In this document: one piece after another, positions 1 through 7,889 of the stretch
Layout: each line of letters opens with the position of its first letter
Numbering within the stretch: the first letter of the stretch is position 1
Position numbers and translations under genes: made by a program
Notes under the pieces: model-generated
Database searches by the model: none
Told to the model about the DNA's origin: nothing
What the model saw: only the letters and a program-made list of their open reading frames with translations
NCBI RefSeq assembly: GCF_019931675.1
Contig: NZ_CP082922.1
Location: 2,309,001 to 2,373,000, forward strand
DNA from: Nocardioides rotundus
GTDB taxonomy: Bacteria; Actinomycetota; Actinomycetes; Propionibacteriales; Nocardioidaceae
Direction of reading: 5' to 3'
DNA: 64,000 bases

Positions 1-1208
1 AGGGAGCTGCCGTGGCTGTACAGATGCGCCGGGAGCGAGCCCAGGCCCATCGTGAACAGCGGCGTGAACAGCAGGGACAGGCCGAGCATCAGCGCGATGT
101 GCACCGCCAGCACCACCCAGATCGGGGTCGTGGCGTCCACCAGGGCGAGGACGCCGAAGCTGGCCGAGATCACCGCGGCGCCGGGCAGCACGAGCACGCG
201 CCCGCCGACCCGGTCGTACCATCGCCCGACGCGCGGGCCGAGCAGGCCCATCGCCAGCCCGCCCGGCATGACCAGCAGGCCGGCCTCGAGCGGGGTCATG
301 CCCCGCAGGTTCTGCAGGTACAGCTGCAGCAGCACCATCGAGCCGAGCATCCCCAGGAAGGCGAGCGCCATCGCGCTCATCGCCGTGCGGTAGACGGGGA
401 TCCGCAGGGTCCGCAGGTCGAGCAGGGGCCGTTCGTCGCGCTGGAGCCGCAGCTGCCGGAGGACGAACAGCGTCACCCCGACGATGCCCACCCCCAGCGT
501 GACCGCCGGGATCAGCGGGTTCTCCACGACGCCGAACTCGCTGAGGCCGTAGACGAGGGCACCGAAGCCGTCCGCGGCCAGCGCCACGCTGAGCCAGTCG
601 ACGTGGGCCGGCTGGGGCTCCCCGACGTTCGTCAGCCGGCGCAGGCCGCCGACCATGACGGCGACGGCGACGGGCAGCACGATCAGGAAGATCCAGCGCC
701 AGGACAGCGACTGCAGCACCAGGCCCGAGACCGCGGGGCCCAGCGCGGGCGCCACGGCGATCGCCATGGTCACGTTGCCCATCACCCGGCCGCGATCGGA
801 CTCGGGCACGACCTTCATCAAGGTGGTCATCAGCAGCGGCATCATCACCGCCGTGCCGGCCGCCTGCACGATCCGGGCGACGATCAGCACCCAGAACACG
901 GGGGCCAGCGCGGCCAGCAGCGTGCCCGCGGTGAAGACGCTCATCGCCAGCAGGAACGCCTGCCGGGTCGTGACCTGCTGCAGGAACCAGCCGGTGATCG
1001 GGATGACGACCGCCATGGTGAGCAGGAACACCGTCGCCAGCCACTGCGCGGCGCTCTCGTCGACGCCGAAGTGCGCCATCAGCCGCGGCATCGCGGTCAG
1101 CGTGATGGTCTCGTTGAGGATCGCCACGAACGTGGCCGCGACCAGCCAGCGGAGTACGCCGGTGCTCTGGGTGTCCGTGGGTGTTGCGGTCTCCAGGCGT
1201 ACGGACAC
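1..1208 (-). CDS. DHA2-family MFS efflux transporter, C-terminus cut by window edge
   Basis: Proton-driven drug/metabolite exporter of the EmrB/QacA (DHA2, 14-helix) type in the cytoplasmic membrane. About 402 residues are visible and the 3' end lies beyond base 1. The protein opens with a short hydrophilic tail, then helices. Typical DHA2 features are visible: GWFLQQVTTRQAF after helix 2, the motif-C-like stretch APALGPAVSGLVLQ, and GMTPLEAGLLVMPGG in the C half. The GTG start at 1208 has an AGGAGA Shine-Dalgarno about 5 nt upstream. It follows the SDR gene on the same strand after a 104-nt gap, so it may have its own promoter. The family is clear; the substrate cannot be read from sequence. 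Confidence 0.85.
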   Translation of the reverse strand, partial: MSVRLETATPTDTQSTGVLRWLVAATFVAILNETITLTAMPRLMAHFGVDESAAQWLATVFLLTMAVVIPITGWFLQQVTTRQAFLLAMSVFTAGTLLAALAPVFWVLIVARIVQAAGTAVMMPLLMTTLMKVVPESDRGRVMGNVTMAIAVAPALGPAVSGLVLQSLSWRWIFLIVLPVAVAVMVGGLRRLTNVGEPQPAHVDWLSVALAADGFGALVYGLSEFGVVENPLIPAVTLGVGIVGVTLFVLRQLRLQRDERPLLDLRTLRIPVYRTAMSAMALAFLGMLGSMVLLQLYLQNLRGMTPLEAGLLVMPGGLAMGLLGPRVGRWYDRVGGRVLVLPGAAVISASFGVLALVDATTPIWVVLAVHIALMLGLSLLFTPLFTMGLGSLPAHLYSHGSS

Positions 1209-1312
1209 CAGGTCTCCTCTCGGGAGGTCGGGGCTGAGGGCAGGTCCAGGGTCGCGCGGACCCCTACCTTGACGCCAATCCTTTTCGCCCCGGTTTCATT
1301 CCCGCGACCGGG

Positions 1313-1990
1313 TCAGCGCGGACGCAGCACCAACTCGGGGACGGTGGCGTCGGCGGGCAGGTCGAGCGCGTAGAGGATCGCGTCCGCGACGGTCCCCGGC
1401 TGGATCCACTCCGAGGCGTCGTACTCCTTGCCCTCCTGGGCGTGCAGGTCCTCCTGCATCGGCGACGCCACGCGCCCCGGGTGGATGCCGGAGACACGGA
1501 CCCCGCTGTCCTTCTCCTCCTCGCGCAGCGAGTCCGCGAACGCGCGCAGGCCGAACTTGGAGGCGGCGTACGGCGACCACACGGGGCCGGCGCGGTAGCC
1601 GGAGCCGGAGTTGACCAGGACCACGGTGCCCTGCGCGGCGCGCAGCGCCGGTAGCGCCAGCCGGGTCAGCTCGGCGACCGCAACCAGGTTGACCGTCAGC
1701 TGCCACTGCCAGTCCTCGACCGTCAGCTCCGCGACCCGACCGATCCGTACGACCCCGGCCGAATGGATCACCGAGTCCAGCCGGTCCAGAGCCGTCGGCC
1801 AGGCGGCGGCGAGGGACGCCGGGTCGGTCAGGTCCGCCACGATCGTCTCGGCGCCGGGCCAGCGGGCCGCCAGCTCCTCGGCGCGCTCCGGGGAGCGCGC
1901 GAGGAGCACCAGCTCGTCGCCGCGGGCGTGCAACCGGTCGACGACCGCCTCGCCGATCCCGGAGCCGGCGCCGGTGATGAGGTGCCTCAT
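1313..1990 (-). CDS. SDR-family NAD(P)-dependent oxidoreductase
   Basis: Cytosolic classical short-chain dehydrogenase of 225 residues, slightly short for the family (about 250). Visible parts are the cofactor-binding TGAGSGIG loop (6-13), HSAG (76-79), Asn101, the catalytic serine region NSGSG (127-131) and the YAASK catalytic pair Tyr141/Lys145. The PGRV stretch after the active site is also family-typical. Its start overlaps the stop of the upstream zinc-binding dehydrogenase gene by ATGA, so the two are co-transcribed and translationally coupled. The substrate is not predictable. Confidence 0.9.
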   Translation of the reverse strand: MRHLITGAGSGIGEAVVDRLHARGDELVLLARSPERAEELAARWPGAETIVADLTDPASLAAAWPTALDRLDSVIHSAGVVRIGRVAELTVEDWQWQLTVNLVAVAELTRLALPALRAAQGTVVLVNSGSGYRAGPVWSPYAASKFGLRAFADSLREEEKDSGVRVSGIHPGRVASPMQEDLHAQEGKEYDASEWIQPGTVADAILYALDLPADATVPELVLRPR

Positions 1991-2955
1991 CGGGTGAAGA
2001 CCACCTTCCCGAACAGGTTCCCCTCCTCCATCGCGGCGAAGCCGTCGCGTGCGTCGGTCATCGGGATGACCCGGTCGATCAGCGGCCGCGCGCCGGTGGC
2101 GTCGAGCAGGTTGACCAGCGAGGCGAGCTCGGACCGCGTGCCCATGGTGGACCCGACGACCTCCAGCTGGAGGAAGAAGATCCGGGTCAGCTCGGCGTCG
2201 TCGAGCTGCGGACCGGAGGTGGTGCCGGAGACGACGATCTTGCCGCCGGGGCGCAGCGAGCGGATCGAGTGGGACCAGGTGGCCTTGCCGACCGTCTCCA
2301 TCGCGGCGTCCACCTTCACCGGGAGCCGCTCGCCGGACTCGAAGACCTCGTGGGCGCCGATCTCCAGGGCGCGCTGCCGCTTGGTCTCGTCGCGCGAGGT
2401 GGCCAGGACCTTCAGGCCCGCGGCGCGCGCCAGGGTGATCAGGGCCGTGGCCACGCCGCCACCGGCGCCCTGCACGAGCACGGTGTCGCCCCCCTTGAGG
2501 CCCCCGCGGACGAAGAGCATGCGGTAGGCGGTCAGCCAGGCCGTCGGCAGGCAGGCCGCCTCCTCGAAGGACAGCGACTCCGGCTTGGGCACCACGTTGA
2601 CTCGCGGCACCGCCACGGTGTCGGCGAAGGTCCCCTGGAAGCGCTCGGAGAGCAGCGAGCGCTTCGGGTCCAGGGTCTCGTCGCCGATCCAGGACGGGTC
2701 GGAGACGACGGCGTGCACGACGACCTCGTTGCCCTCGGCGTCGACCCCCGCGGCGTCGCAGCCGAGGATCATCGGGAGGGCCTCCTCCTTGAGGCCGACC
2801 CCGCGCAGCGACCAGACGTCGTGGTGGTTGAGGCTGGCCGCCTTCACCTGCACGGTGGTCCAGCCATCGGGCACCTCGGGGTCGGGTCGCTCACCGACCA
2901 CGAGGCCATTGAGCGGGTTGGTGGCGTCGAAGGACTCGGCATAGACGGCGAACAT
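1987..2955 (-). CDS. Zinc-binding dehydrogenase / quinone-oxidoreductase-like MDR protein
   Basis: Medium-chain dehydrogenase/reductase, 322 residues from the ATG at 2955. An in-frame GTG at 2964 would add three residues; neither start has a good Shine-Dalgarno, and I preferred MFAVYAE because family members begin this way. The N-terminal GroES-like domain has NHHDVWSLRG and GCDAAG. The Rossmann domain has VLVQGAGGGVATALITLA, and the C-terminus ends GKVVF as in quinone-oxidoreductase-like members. The structural-zinc cysteine cluster is not evident, so it may act without zinc as an NADPH-dependent reductase. It is the first gene of a two-gene operon with the SDR gene. Confidence 0.85.
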   Translation of the reverse strand: MFAVYAESFDATNPLNGLVVGERPDPEVPDGWTTVQVKAASLNHHDVWSLRGVGLKEEALPMILGCDAAGVDAEGNEVVVHAVVSDPSWIGDETLDPKRSLLSERFQGTFADTVAVPRVNVVPKPESLSFEEAACLPTAWLTAYRMLFVRGGLKGGDTVLVQGAGGGVATALITLARAAGLKVLATSRDETKRQRALEIGAHEVFESGERLPVKVDAAMETVGKATWSHSIRSLRPGGKIVVSGTTSGPQLDDAELTRIFFLQLEVVGSTMGTRSELASLVNLLDATGARPLIDRVIPMTDARDGFAAMEEGNLFGKVVFTR

Positions 2956-3016
2956 GCCTGCCACGCTAGCGAAACCCGGTTGTGAGTGGCCTCCCCCCGA
3001 TGGTGGGGTACCTCAC

Positions 3017-4267
3017 GTGCCTTCCACGCGCCCTGCCGTGATCCGAGCCGCCGACGCCGCGCGCTACCTCGCCACCGACCAGTTCGTCTGGTTCGACGAG
3101 GCGCCCGACGTTCCCGTGGAGGAGCTGATCGGCGCCGTCCCGCCCGAGCATCGCTGGGCGGTCGACGTCGGGGATGGGCCCGAGGGGATGTACGCCGGCA
3201 TCTACGGCGTGCGCCCGATGGAGCTGGGTCTGCCCGGCAGCCGCCTGGCGCCGGTCGCGGGCCTGACCTGGGTGGGCGTCCACCCCGACCACCGCCGGCG
3301 GGGGCTGCTGACCGCACTGCTGCGCCACCACCTCGAACAGGCCCACCGGGAGGGCCTGGCCCTCTCCGCCCTGCACGCCAGCGAGCCGGCGATCTACCCC
3401 CGGTTCGGGTACGGGCTCGCGGCCCTGGAGCTCCAGGTGGACCTCGGCCGGGGCACCTCCTTCACCGCCCCCGGGCTCGAGGAGCGGGTCTCCGGGACCG
3501 CCACGACCACCGTCACCGGGTCCGATCCTGGCGTGGCCTCTCGGGCCCGGGCCCTCGACCTGCGCCTGGCCGCGCAGTCCCCCGGGATCATCGTGGGCAG
3601 CGAGGAGTTCTACACCCGAGCCGTCTCCGACCGCCCGCACGAGCTTCGGGACAAGGAGCAGATCCGGCTGATCTTCGCCGTCCGCGCGGGCGAGGACGTC
3701 GGGTGCGCCTCGTTCCGCCGTACTCCCAAGTGGGACAACGGGCGCCCCGGCGGCACGGTCACCGTCGGCTACCTGGGCGGCGATCCGGCGGCTCGCCTCG
3801 CGCTGCTGCGGCGCCTGGTCGACCTGGACCTGACGAGCACCATCACGCTGTCGCGGGTCTCCCCCGACGACCCGCTCTTCGCCTGGGTCGGCGGCCCACG
3901 AGGGGCCGCGGACGTGCGGACCTACGACTCGACCTACGTCCGGCTCGTGGACCTGGCGTCCGCGTGGGCGGCGCGCGGATACGACTCCGACTGCGACATC
4001 GTGGTCGACGTGGCGGACCGGCACGCGCCGTGGAACGCCGGGCGGTGGCAGCTCCTGGCCTCCGGCGGGGAGGGTACGGCGGAGCGCACCGACGCCGAGC
4101 CGGACCTGAGCCTGGACGTGAACGTGCTGGGCGCCGGCTATCTCGGCCGCTCGATCGCGCCCCTGCTCCGTGCCGGCATCGTGACCGAGCACCGTGGCGG
4201 CGCGCTCGGCAGCCTGGCCGAGGCGATGCGCACCGAGCTCGCACCCGAGCCGTCGACGGGCTTCTGA
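3017..4267 (+). CDS. Eis-like GNAT N-acetyltransferase
   Basis: GNAT-fold acetyltransferase with a C-terminal SCP2-like domain, resembling mycobacterial Eis, which acetylates amine substrates. The acetyl-CoA loop is visible as GVHPDHRRRGLLTALL, followed by EPAIYPRFGYGLA, both diagnostic of Eis relatives. The C-terminal carboxylate lies beyond a region matching the Eis third domain (DVNVLGAGYLGR). The GTG at 3017 gives 416 residues and has a GGTGGGG ribosome site 8 nt upstream; the longer reading from 2954 runs into the divergent gene's start and is rejected. The gene is divergent from the dehydrogenase operon and is followed 3 nt later by the next gene. Confidence 0.85.
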   Translation: MPSTRPAVIRAADAARYLATDQFVWFDEAPDVPVEELIGAVPPEHRWAVDVGDGPEGMYAGIYGVRPMELGLPGSRLAPVAGLTWVGVHPDHRRRGLLTALLRHHLEQAHREGLALSALHASEPAIYPRFGYGLAALELQVDLGRGTSFTAPGLEERVSGTATTTVTGSDPGVASRARALDLRLAAQSPGIIVGSEEFYTRAVSDRPHELRDKEQIRLIFAVRAGEDVGCASFRRTPKWDNGRPGGTVTVGYLGGDPAARLALLRRLVDLDLTSTITLSRVSPDDPLFAWVGGPRGAADVRTYDSTYVRLVDLASAWAARGYDSDCDIVVDVADRHAPWNAGRWQLLASGGEGTAERTDAEPDLSLDVNVLGAGYLGRSIAPLLRAGIVTEHRGGALGSLAEAMRTELAPEPSTGF

Positions 4268-4270
4268 GCC

Positions 4271-4963
4271 ATGGCGTTGCACGAGGACGAGGTGCCCGTC
4301 GACCTGACTCTCGCGCGGCGACTGGTCGACGAGCAGTTCCCCCAGTGGGCCGACCTCCCCCTCTCCGCGGCCGGGGACGGCACGGACAACCGGATGTTCC
4401 GGCTCGGCGAGGAGCTGGTGGTGCGGCTCCCCCGCCGGCCCGGCACGGCGGCGGACGTCGCTAAGGAGCAGACCTGGATCCCGCGGCTGGGGCCGGTCCT
4501 GCCGGTCGACGTGCCCGAGCCGATGGCGCTGGGCGGGCCGGGCGCGGGCTATCCCTTCCCCTGGTCGGTGCTGCGCTGGATCGAGGGCGAGGAGCCGGGG
4601 CCCGCCACGGTGCGGGACTGGGCCGCCTTCGGCCGTGACCTGGCGGGCGTGGTGCGCGCCCTGCACGGCGACCTCCGATCCGCGAACCTGCTGGTCCGCG
4701 ACGGACGGCTGGCGGCCGTCCTCGACTTCGGCGCGCTCTCCCTGGGCCGCCCGGCCGCCGAGCACGCCGCCGTCTGGCACTTCCCGGCCGCGATGGGCTC
4801 GGCCTACCGCGAGGCGCTCGGCGTCGACGACGACACCTGGGAGCGGGCCCGCGGATGGGCGCTCGCCGTCTCCCTGCTCGCGATGCCCTACTACTGGTCG
4901 AGCTGGCCGGAGTTCGCCCAGGGCGGCGTGGACAAGGTGCGGCGGCTCATCGCCGAGAGCTGA
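4271..4963 (+). CDS. Aminoglycoside phosphotransferase-fold protein with internal deletion
   Basis: Kinase-like (APH) protein of 230 residues, about 60 shorter than the usual 290-300. The N lobe, the catalytic loop HGDLRSAN (132-139; Asp134, Asn139) and the Mg-binding DFG (152-154) are present. The helical stretch that normally lies between the RALH helix and the HGDL loop is missing: the sequence runs VVRALHGDLRS, joining two segments that both carry a Leu-His pair. The reading frame is kept, so this looks like an in-frame recombination deletion. That stretch normally belongs to the substrate-binding part of the C lobe, so activity is doubtful. The gene follows the acetyltransferase gene by 3 nt. 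Confidence 0.7.
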   Translation: MALHEDEVPVDLTLARRLVDEQFPQWADLPLSAAGDGTDNRMFRLGEELVVRLPRRPGTAADVAKEQTWIPRLGPVLPVDVPEPMALGGPGAGYPFPWSVLRWIEGEEPGPATVRDWAAFGRDLAGVVRALHGDLRSANLLVRDGRLAAVLDFGALSLGRPAAEHAAVWHFPAAMGSAYREALGVDDDTWERARGWALAVSLLAMPYYWSSWPEFAQGGVDKVRRLIAES

Positions 4964-4970
4964 GCGCCGC

Positions 4971-6149
4971 TCAGATCCGTGCGACCCCGTCGATCCGCGC
5001 CGCCTCGGCCACGGCGGCGGCGACGGCCGGCCCGACCCGCGGGTCGAAGGGCGAGGGGACGATCAGGTCCGCCCGGAGCTCGTCCCCGACCAGGCCGGCG
5101 ATGGCCTCGGCCGCCGCGAGCTTCATCCCCTCGGTGATCGCGGTCGCGCCCGCGTCGAAGGCTCCGCGGAAGATCCCCGGGAACGCGAGCACGTTGTTGA
5201 TCTGGTTGGGGAAGTCCGAGCGGCCGGTCGCCACCACGCGGCCGTGGCGGTGCGCGACCTCGGGGTGCACCTCGGGGTTGGGGTTGGCCAGCCCGAAGAT
5301 GATCGCGTCGTCGGCCATCGTGGCCACGACCTCCTCGGGCACCGTGCCCCCGGAGACGCCGATGTAGACGTCGGCACCGTCCAGCGCCTCGGCCAGCGAG
5401 CCGGTGCGGCCGAAGTTGTCGGCCGTCCGCTCCGCGAGGCTCCGCTTGACCGGGGTGAGGTCGGTGCGCTGGGAGTTGAGGATCCCCTGTCGGTCGGTGA
5501 CCGCGATGTCGCGGATGCCCGCCCCGAGCAGGATGTTCGTCACCGCCACTCCGGCAGCGCCCGCCCCGGACACGACCACCCGGGTGGTCTCGGGGGTGCG
5601 GCCGGTGATCCGCAGCGCGTTGACCAGTGCGGCGAGCGCGACCACCGCGGTGCCGTGCTGGTCGTCGTGGAAGACGGGGATGTCCAGGTCGGCCTTGAGC
5701 CGGTCCTCGATCTCGAAGCACCGGGGCGCGGAGATGTCCTCGAGGTTGATCCCGCCGAAGCTGGGCGCCATCCGGCGCACCGTCTCCACGATCTCCTCGG
5801 TGTCCGTGGTGGCCAGGCAGATCGGGACGCCGTCGATGCCGCCGAACTGCTTGAACAGCACGGCCTTGCCCTCCATGACCGGCATGGCGGCCGCGGGCCC
5901 GATGTCGCCGAGGCCGAGCACGGCGGTGCCGTCGGTGACGATCGCGACGGTGTTCGGCACCCAGGTGTAGTGACGCGACATCTCCGGGTCGGCGGCGATG
6001 GCCTCGCACACCCGCGCCACGCCGGGGGTGTAGGCCTTGGAGAGGTCGTCCTTGTTCTCCAGCGGCGAGGTCGCCACGGTCTCGAGCTTGCCGCCGAGGT
6101 GCAGGTCGAAGACGGGGTCACCCGCGAACGGGTGGGAGTCGGAAGTCAT
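4971..6149 (-). CDS. NAD(P)-dependent malic enzyme
   Basis: Oxidative decarboxylation of malate to pyruvate, cytosolic. Its 392 residues match the short bacterial form without a phosphotransacetylase tail. The AYTPGVARVC motif carries the catalytic Tyr near residue 40. GKAVLFKQFGG, the divalent-metal region CFEIEDRL and FHDDQHGTA, the nucleotide fold GAGAAGVAV and the late SDFPNQINN motif are all in order. The ATG at 6149 has AGGAAAGG upstream. It is convergent with the phosphotransferase-like gene, with only a few bases between them. I see no dedicated regulatory site. Confidence 0.93.
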   Translation of the reverse strand: MTSDSHPFAGDPVFDLHLGGKLETVATSPLENKDDLSKAYTPGVARVCEAIAADPEMSRHYTWVPNTVAIVTDGTAVLGLGDIGPAAAMPVMEGKAVLFKQFGGIDGVPICLATTDTEEIVETVRRMAPSFGGINLEDISAPRCFEIEDRLKADLDIPVFHDDQHGTAVVALAALVNALRITGRTPETTRVVVSGAGAAGVAVTNILLGAGIRDIAVTDRQGILNSQRTDLTPVKRSLAERTADNFGRTGSLAEALDGADVYIGVSGGTVPEEVVATMADDAIIFGLANPNPEVHPEVAHRHGRVVATGRSDFPNQINNVLAFPGIFRGAFDAGATAITEGMKLAAAEAIAGLVGDELRADLIVPSPFDPRVGPAVAAAVAEAARIDGVARI

Positions 6150-6164
6150 CGCACGCGCCTTTCC

Positions 6165-6560
6165 TCAGCAGGAGCCACCGAGCATTCGCGATCCTCCCAC
6201 AGCCACGACACGCGGCCGGGGCCAGACCCGGGCGAGCACCACGGCGACCAGGTCGGCGTCGGCGATCACGCCGCGGTGCCGGGAGTCCACGCCCGCGTCC
6301 GGGTCCTCGCTGAGCAGCCACCAGCCGGGGGCACCGCTGCGCGTCGTACGGCGCTCCACTGCACGCTTGACCACCACGGCGCCGTCGGGGAACCGCGCGA
6401 CGACCAGACGACCGACGCTCGGGCGGGCCCGGTAGGAGACCAGGAGCCGGTCCCCCGGGCGCAGGAGCGGCCGCATCGAATCCCCCCGAACCCGGGCGAA
6501 TCCCCACGGCAGGGTCCACCGTGCGGGACGGCCCGAGGGGTGGTGCCACCGCAGAGTCAC
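6165..6560 (-). CDS. sodX: SodX-type S26 peptidase maturing nickel superoxide dismutase
   Basis: Small S26-family serine protease (131 residues) divergent from sodN. The catalytic serine lies in GDSMRPLLRPGD (Ser28), and the general-base lysine in VVVKRAV (Lys65) completes the Ser/Lys dyad of signal-peptidase-like enzymes. No transmembrane anchor is visible, unlike Sec signal peptidases, which fits the known SodX role: cytosolic removal of the SodN leader so that the new N-terminal His can bind nickel. The GTG at 6558-6560 is chosen because the protein then begins just before the family's conserved region. The assignment rests on family motifs plus the neighbour. Confidence 0.85.
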   Translation of the reverse strand: MTLRWHHPSGRPARWTLPWGFARVRGDSMRPLLRPGDRLLVSYRARPSVGRLVVARFPDGAVVVKRAVERRTTRSGAPGWWLLSEDPDAGVDSRHRGVIADADLVAVVLARVWPRPRVVAVGGSRMLGGSC

Positions 6561-6611
6561 GCGGAGTAGTGTCGCAAGCCGAAGCCGTTCCACACGACTT
6601 GAGAGGACATC

Positions 6612-7007
6612 ATGTTCGCGTTCCCCCGCACCATCGACGTCTCCGCCCACTGCGACCTGCCGTGCGGCGTCTACGACCCCGCCCAGGCCCGCATCGAGGC
6701 CGAGTCGGTCAAGGCGATCATCCAGAAGGCCAACGACTCCGACGACCCGGACTTCCGGACCCGGGCGATCCTGATCAAGGAGCAGCGCTCGGAGCTGGTC
6801 AAGCATCACCTGTGGGTGCTGTGGACCGACTACTTCAAGCCCCCGCACTTCGAGAAGTACCCGCAGCTCAACACGCTGGTCAACGAGGCCACCAAGCTCG
6901 CGGGCGCGACCGGCACCAAGGGCGAGATGAGCGTCGAGAAGGCCGACGAGCTGCTCGCCAAGATCGACGAGATCGCCGAGATCTTCTGGGAGACCAAGAA
7001 GGCCTGA
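6612..7007 (+). CDS. sodN: Superoxide dismutase, Ni
   Basis: Cytosolic nickel superoxide dismutase precursor of 131 residues, the usual length. A 12-residue leader precedes HCDLPCGVYDP, the nickel hook. After cleavage before His13 the ligands are the new N-terminal His plus Cys14 and Cys18 (Cys2 and Cys6 of the mature enzyme). The rest is the helical bundle with VKHHLWVLWTDYFKPPHFEKYP. GAGAGG lies 5 nt before the ATG. The 51-bp gap to divergent sodX must hold both promoters; no clear nickel-regulator operator is visible in it. Confidence 0.96.
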   Translation: MFAFPRTIDVSAHCDLPCGVYDPAQARIEAESVKAIIQKANDSDDPDFRTRAILIKEQRSELVKHHLWVLWTDYFKPPHFEKYPQLNTLVNEATKLAGATGTKGEMSVEKADELLAKIDEIAEIFWETKKA

Positions 7008-7041
7008 GGTTCCAGCGGGCTTCGGCCGGCGTGCTCGAGGA

Positions 7042-7446
7042 TCAGCCCTCGGGCGCGTCGGCCAAGGCCTGGACGCTGGCGGGGTGGAACAGGCCCGCCA
7101 GCACGACCACCGAGGCCACCACCAGGACCACCGAGACGGCCCACGTCTCGGGCCCCCAGAACGACCAGGCCAGGCCCAGCTGGATCAGCTGGGCCAGCAC
7201 GACCGGGCTGCGCGCCCACGAGTCCAGGCGCACCAGCCGCCAGCCGCACAGCAGCAGGCCGAGGCCGTAGAGCAGGAAGAACAGCGACGTGGTCGCGCCC
7301 ATCGCCATCCGGTCGGCGTCGGTGCGGGCGATCTCCAGTACGGCGTACCCGACGAACAGCAGCCCCTGCAGCCCGGCCACGGAGGCGGCGACCACCAGCG
7401 GCGGCGGTGCCGCGAGACGGGGTCGATCGGAGCTGGTGGGGGTCAC
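7042..7446 (-). CDS. Hypothetical four-helix membrane protein
   Basis: Uncharacterised inner-membrane protein of 134 residues from the GTG at 7444-7446. Four hydrophobic segments are visible at roughly 15-35, 47-67, 75-92 and 98-118, linked by short loops (an Asp/Arg-rich loop after the first, GWRLVRLDSWAR before the third). There is no signal peptide with a cleavage site and no recognisable catalytic motif. Longer in-frame readings reaching 7800 would overlap whiB1 and lack family-like sequence. It is divergent from whiB1 and convergent with sodN. Function unknown. Confidence 0.65.
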   Translation of the reverse strand: MTPTSSDRPRLAAPPPLVVAASVAGLQGLLFVGYAVLEIARTDADRMAMGATTSLFFLLYGLGLLLCGWRLVRLDSWARSPVVLAQLIQLGLAWSFWGPETWAVSVVLVVASVVVLAGLFHPASVQALADAPEG

Positions 7447-7514
7447 GCCGCAGAGGGTATCCGGGCGGTCCGTGCGGTAGGTCTGTGACCTAGGTGACCC
7501 GGTAACCCCTTGTG

Positions 7515-7540
7515 CAAGCGTGCACTTCTTGCCACGCTTG
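7515..7540. promoter_or_regulatory. Inverted repeat upstream of whiB1
   Basis: Perfect 8-bp arms CAAGCGTG (7515-7522) and CACGCTTG (7533-7540) are separated by 10 bp. They lie between the divergent membrane-protein gene and whiB1, about 90 bp before the whiB1 start. It could be an operator or an RNA hairpin in the whiB1 leader. The binding protein is unknown. Confidence 0.4.
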
Positions 7541-7629
7541 TCGTTGCGCGAGTTGATTCCGCGCCGACCGGTGTGCCCGCGATCCGGGAACCCGGCCCCC
7601 CTCAGCGTCGAAAGAAGGAAACCCCAGCC

Positions 7630-7884
7630 ATGGATTGGCGCAGCCGTTCCGCGTGCCTCGATGAGGACCCGGAGCTGTTCTTCCCGATCGGCAACACCGG
7701 TCCGGCCATCCTCCAGATCGAGGAGGCCAAGCAGGTGTGCCGACGCTGCGAGGTGCGCGAACAGTGCCTGCAGTGGGCCCTCGAGGCCGGGCAGGACCAC
7801 GGTGTCTGGGGAGGCCTCAGCGAGGACGAGCGTCGCGCGCTCAAGCGCCGCAACGCCCGCTCGCGCGTGCGCACCAACGTCTGA
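7630..7884 (+). CDS. whiB1: WhiB1-type [4Fe-4S] transcriptional regulator
   Basis: Redox/NO-responsive DNA-binding Wbl protein of 84 residues, the exact length of mycobacterial WhiB1. The four cluster cysteines are Cys9, Cys37, Cys40 and Cys46. The GVWGG turn is at 58-62, followed by the basic DNA-binding tail LKRRNARSRVR. The ATG has an AAGAAGGA ribosome site. The opening DEDPELFFPIGNTGPA closely follows WhiB1, and the convergent histidine kinase gene next door is the same neighbour seen in mycobacteria, which supports the orthology. Confidence 0.95.
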   Translation: MDWRSRSACLDEDPELFFPIGNTGPAILQIEEAKQVCRRCEVREQCLQWALEAGQDHGVWGGLSEDERRALKRRNARSRVRTNV

Positions 7885-7889
7885 GACCG

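Noticed and set aside
2966..4780. 604-codon minus-strand frame
   Set aside because: Antisense to the acetyltransferase and phosphotransferase-like genes; low-complexity composition.
7480..7510. CRP-binding site before whiB1
   Set aside because: TGTGACCTAGGTGACC only partly resembles TGTGA-N6-TCACA and lacks the second half-site.
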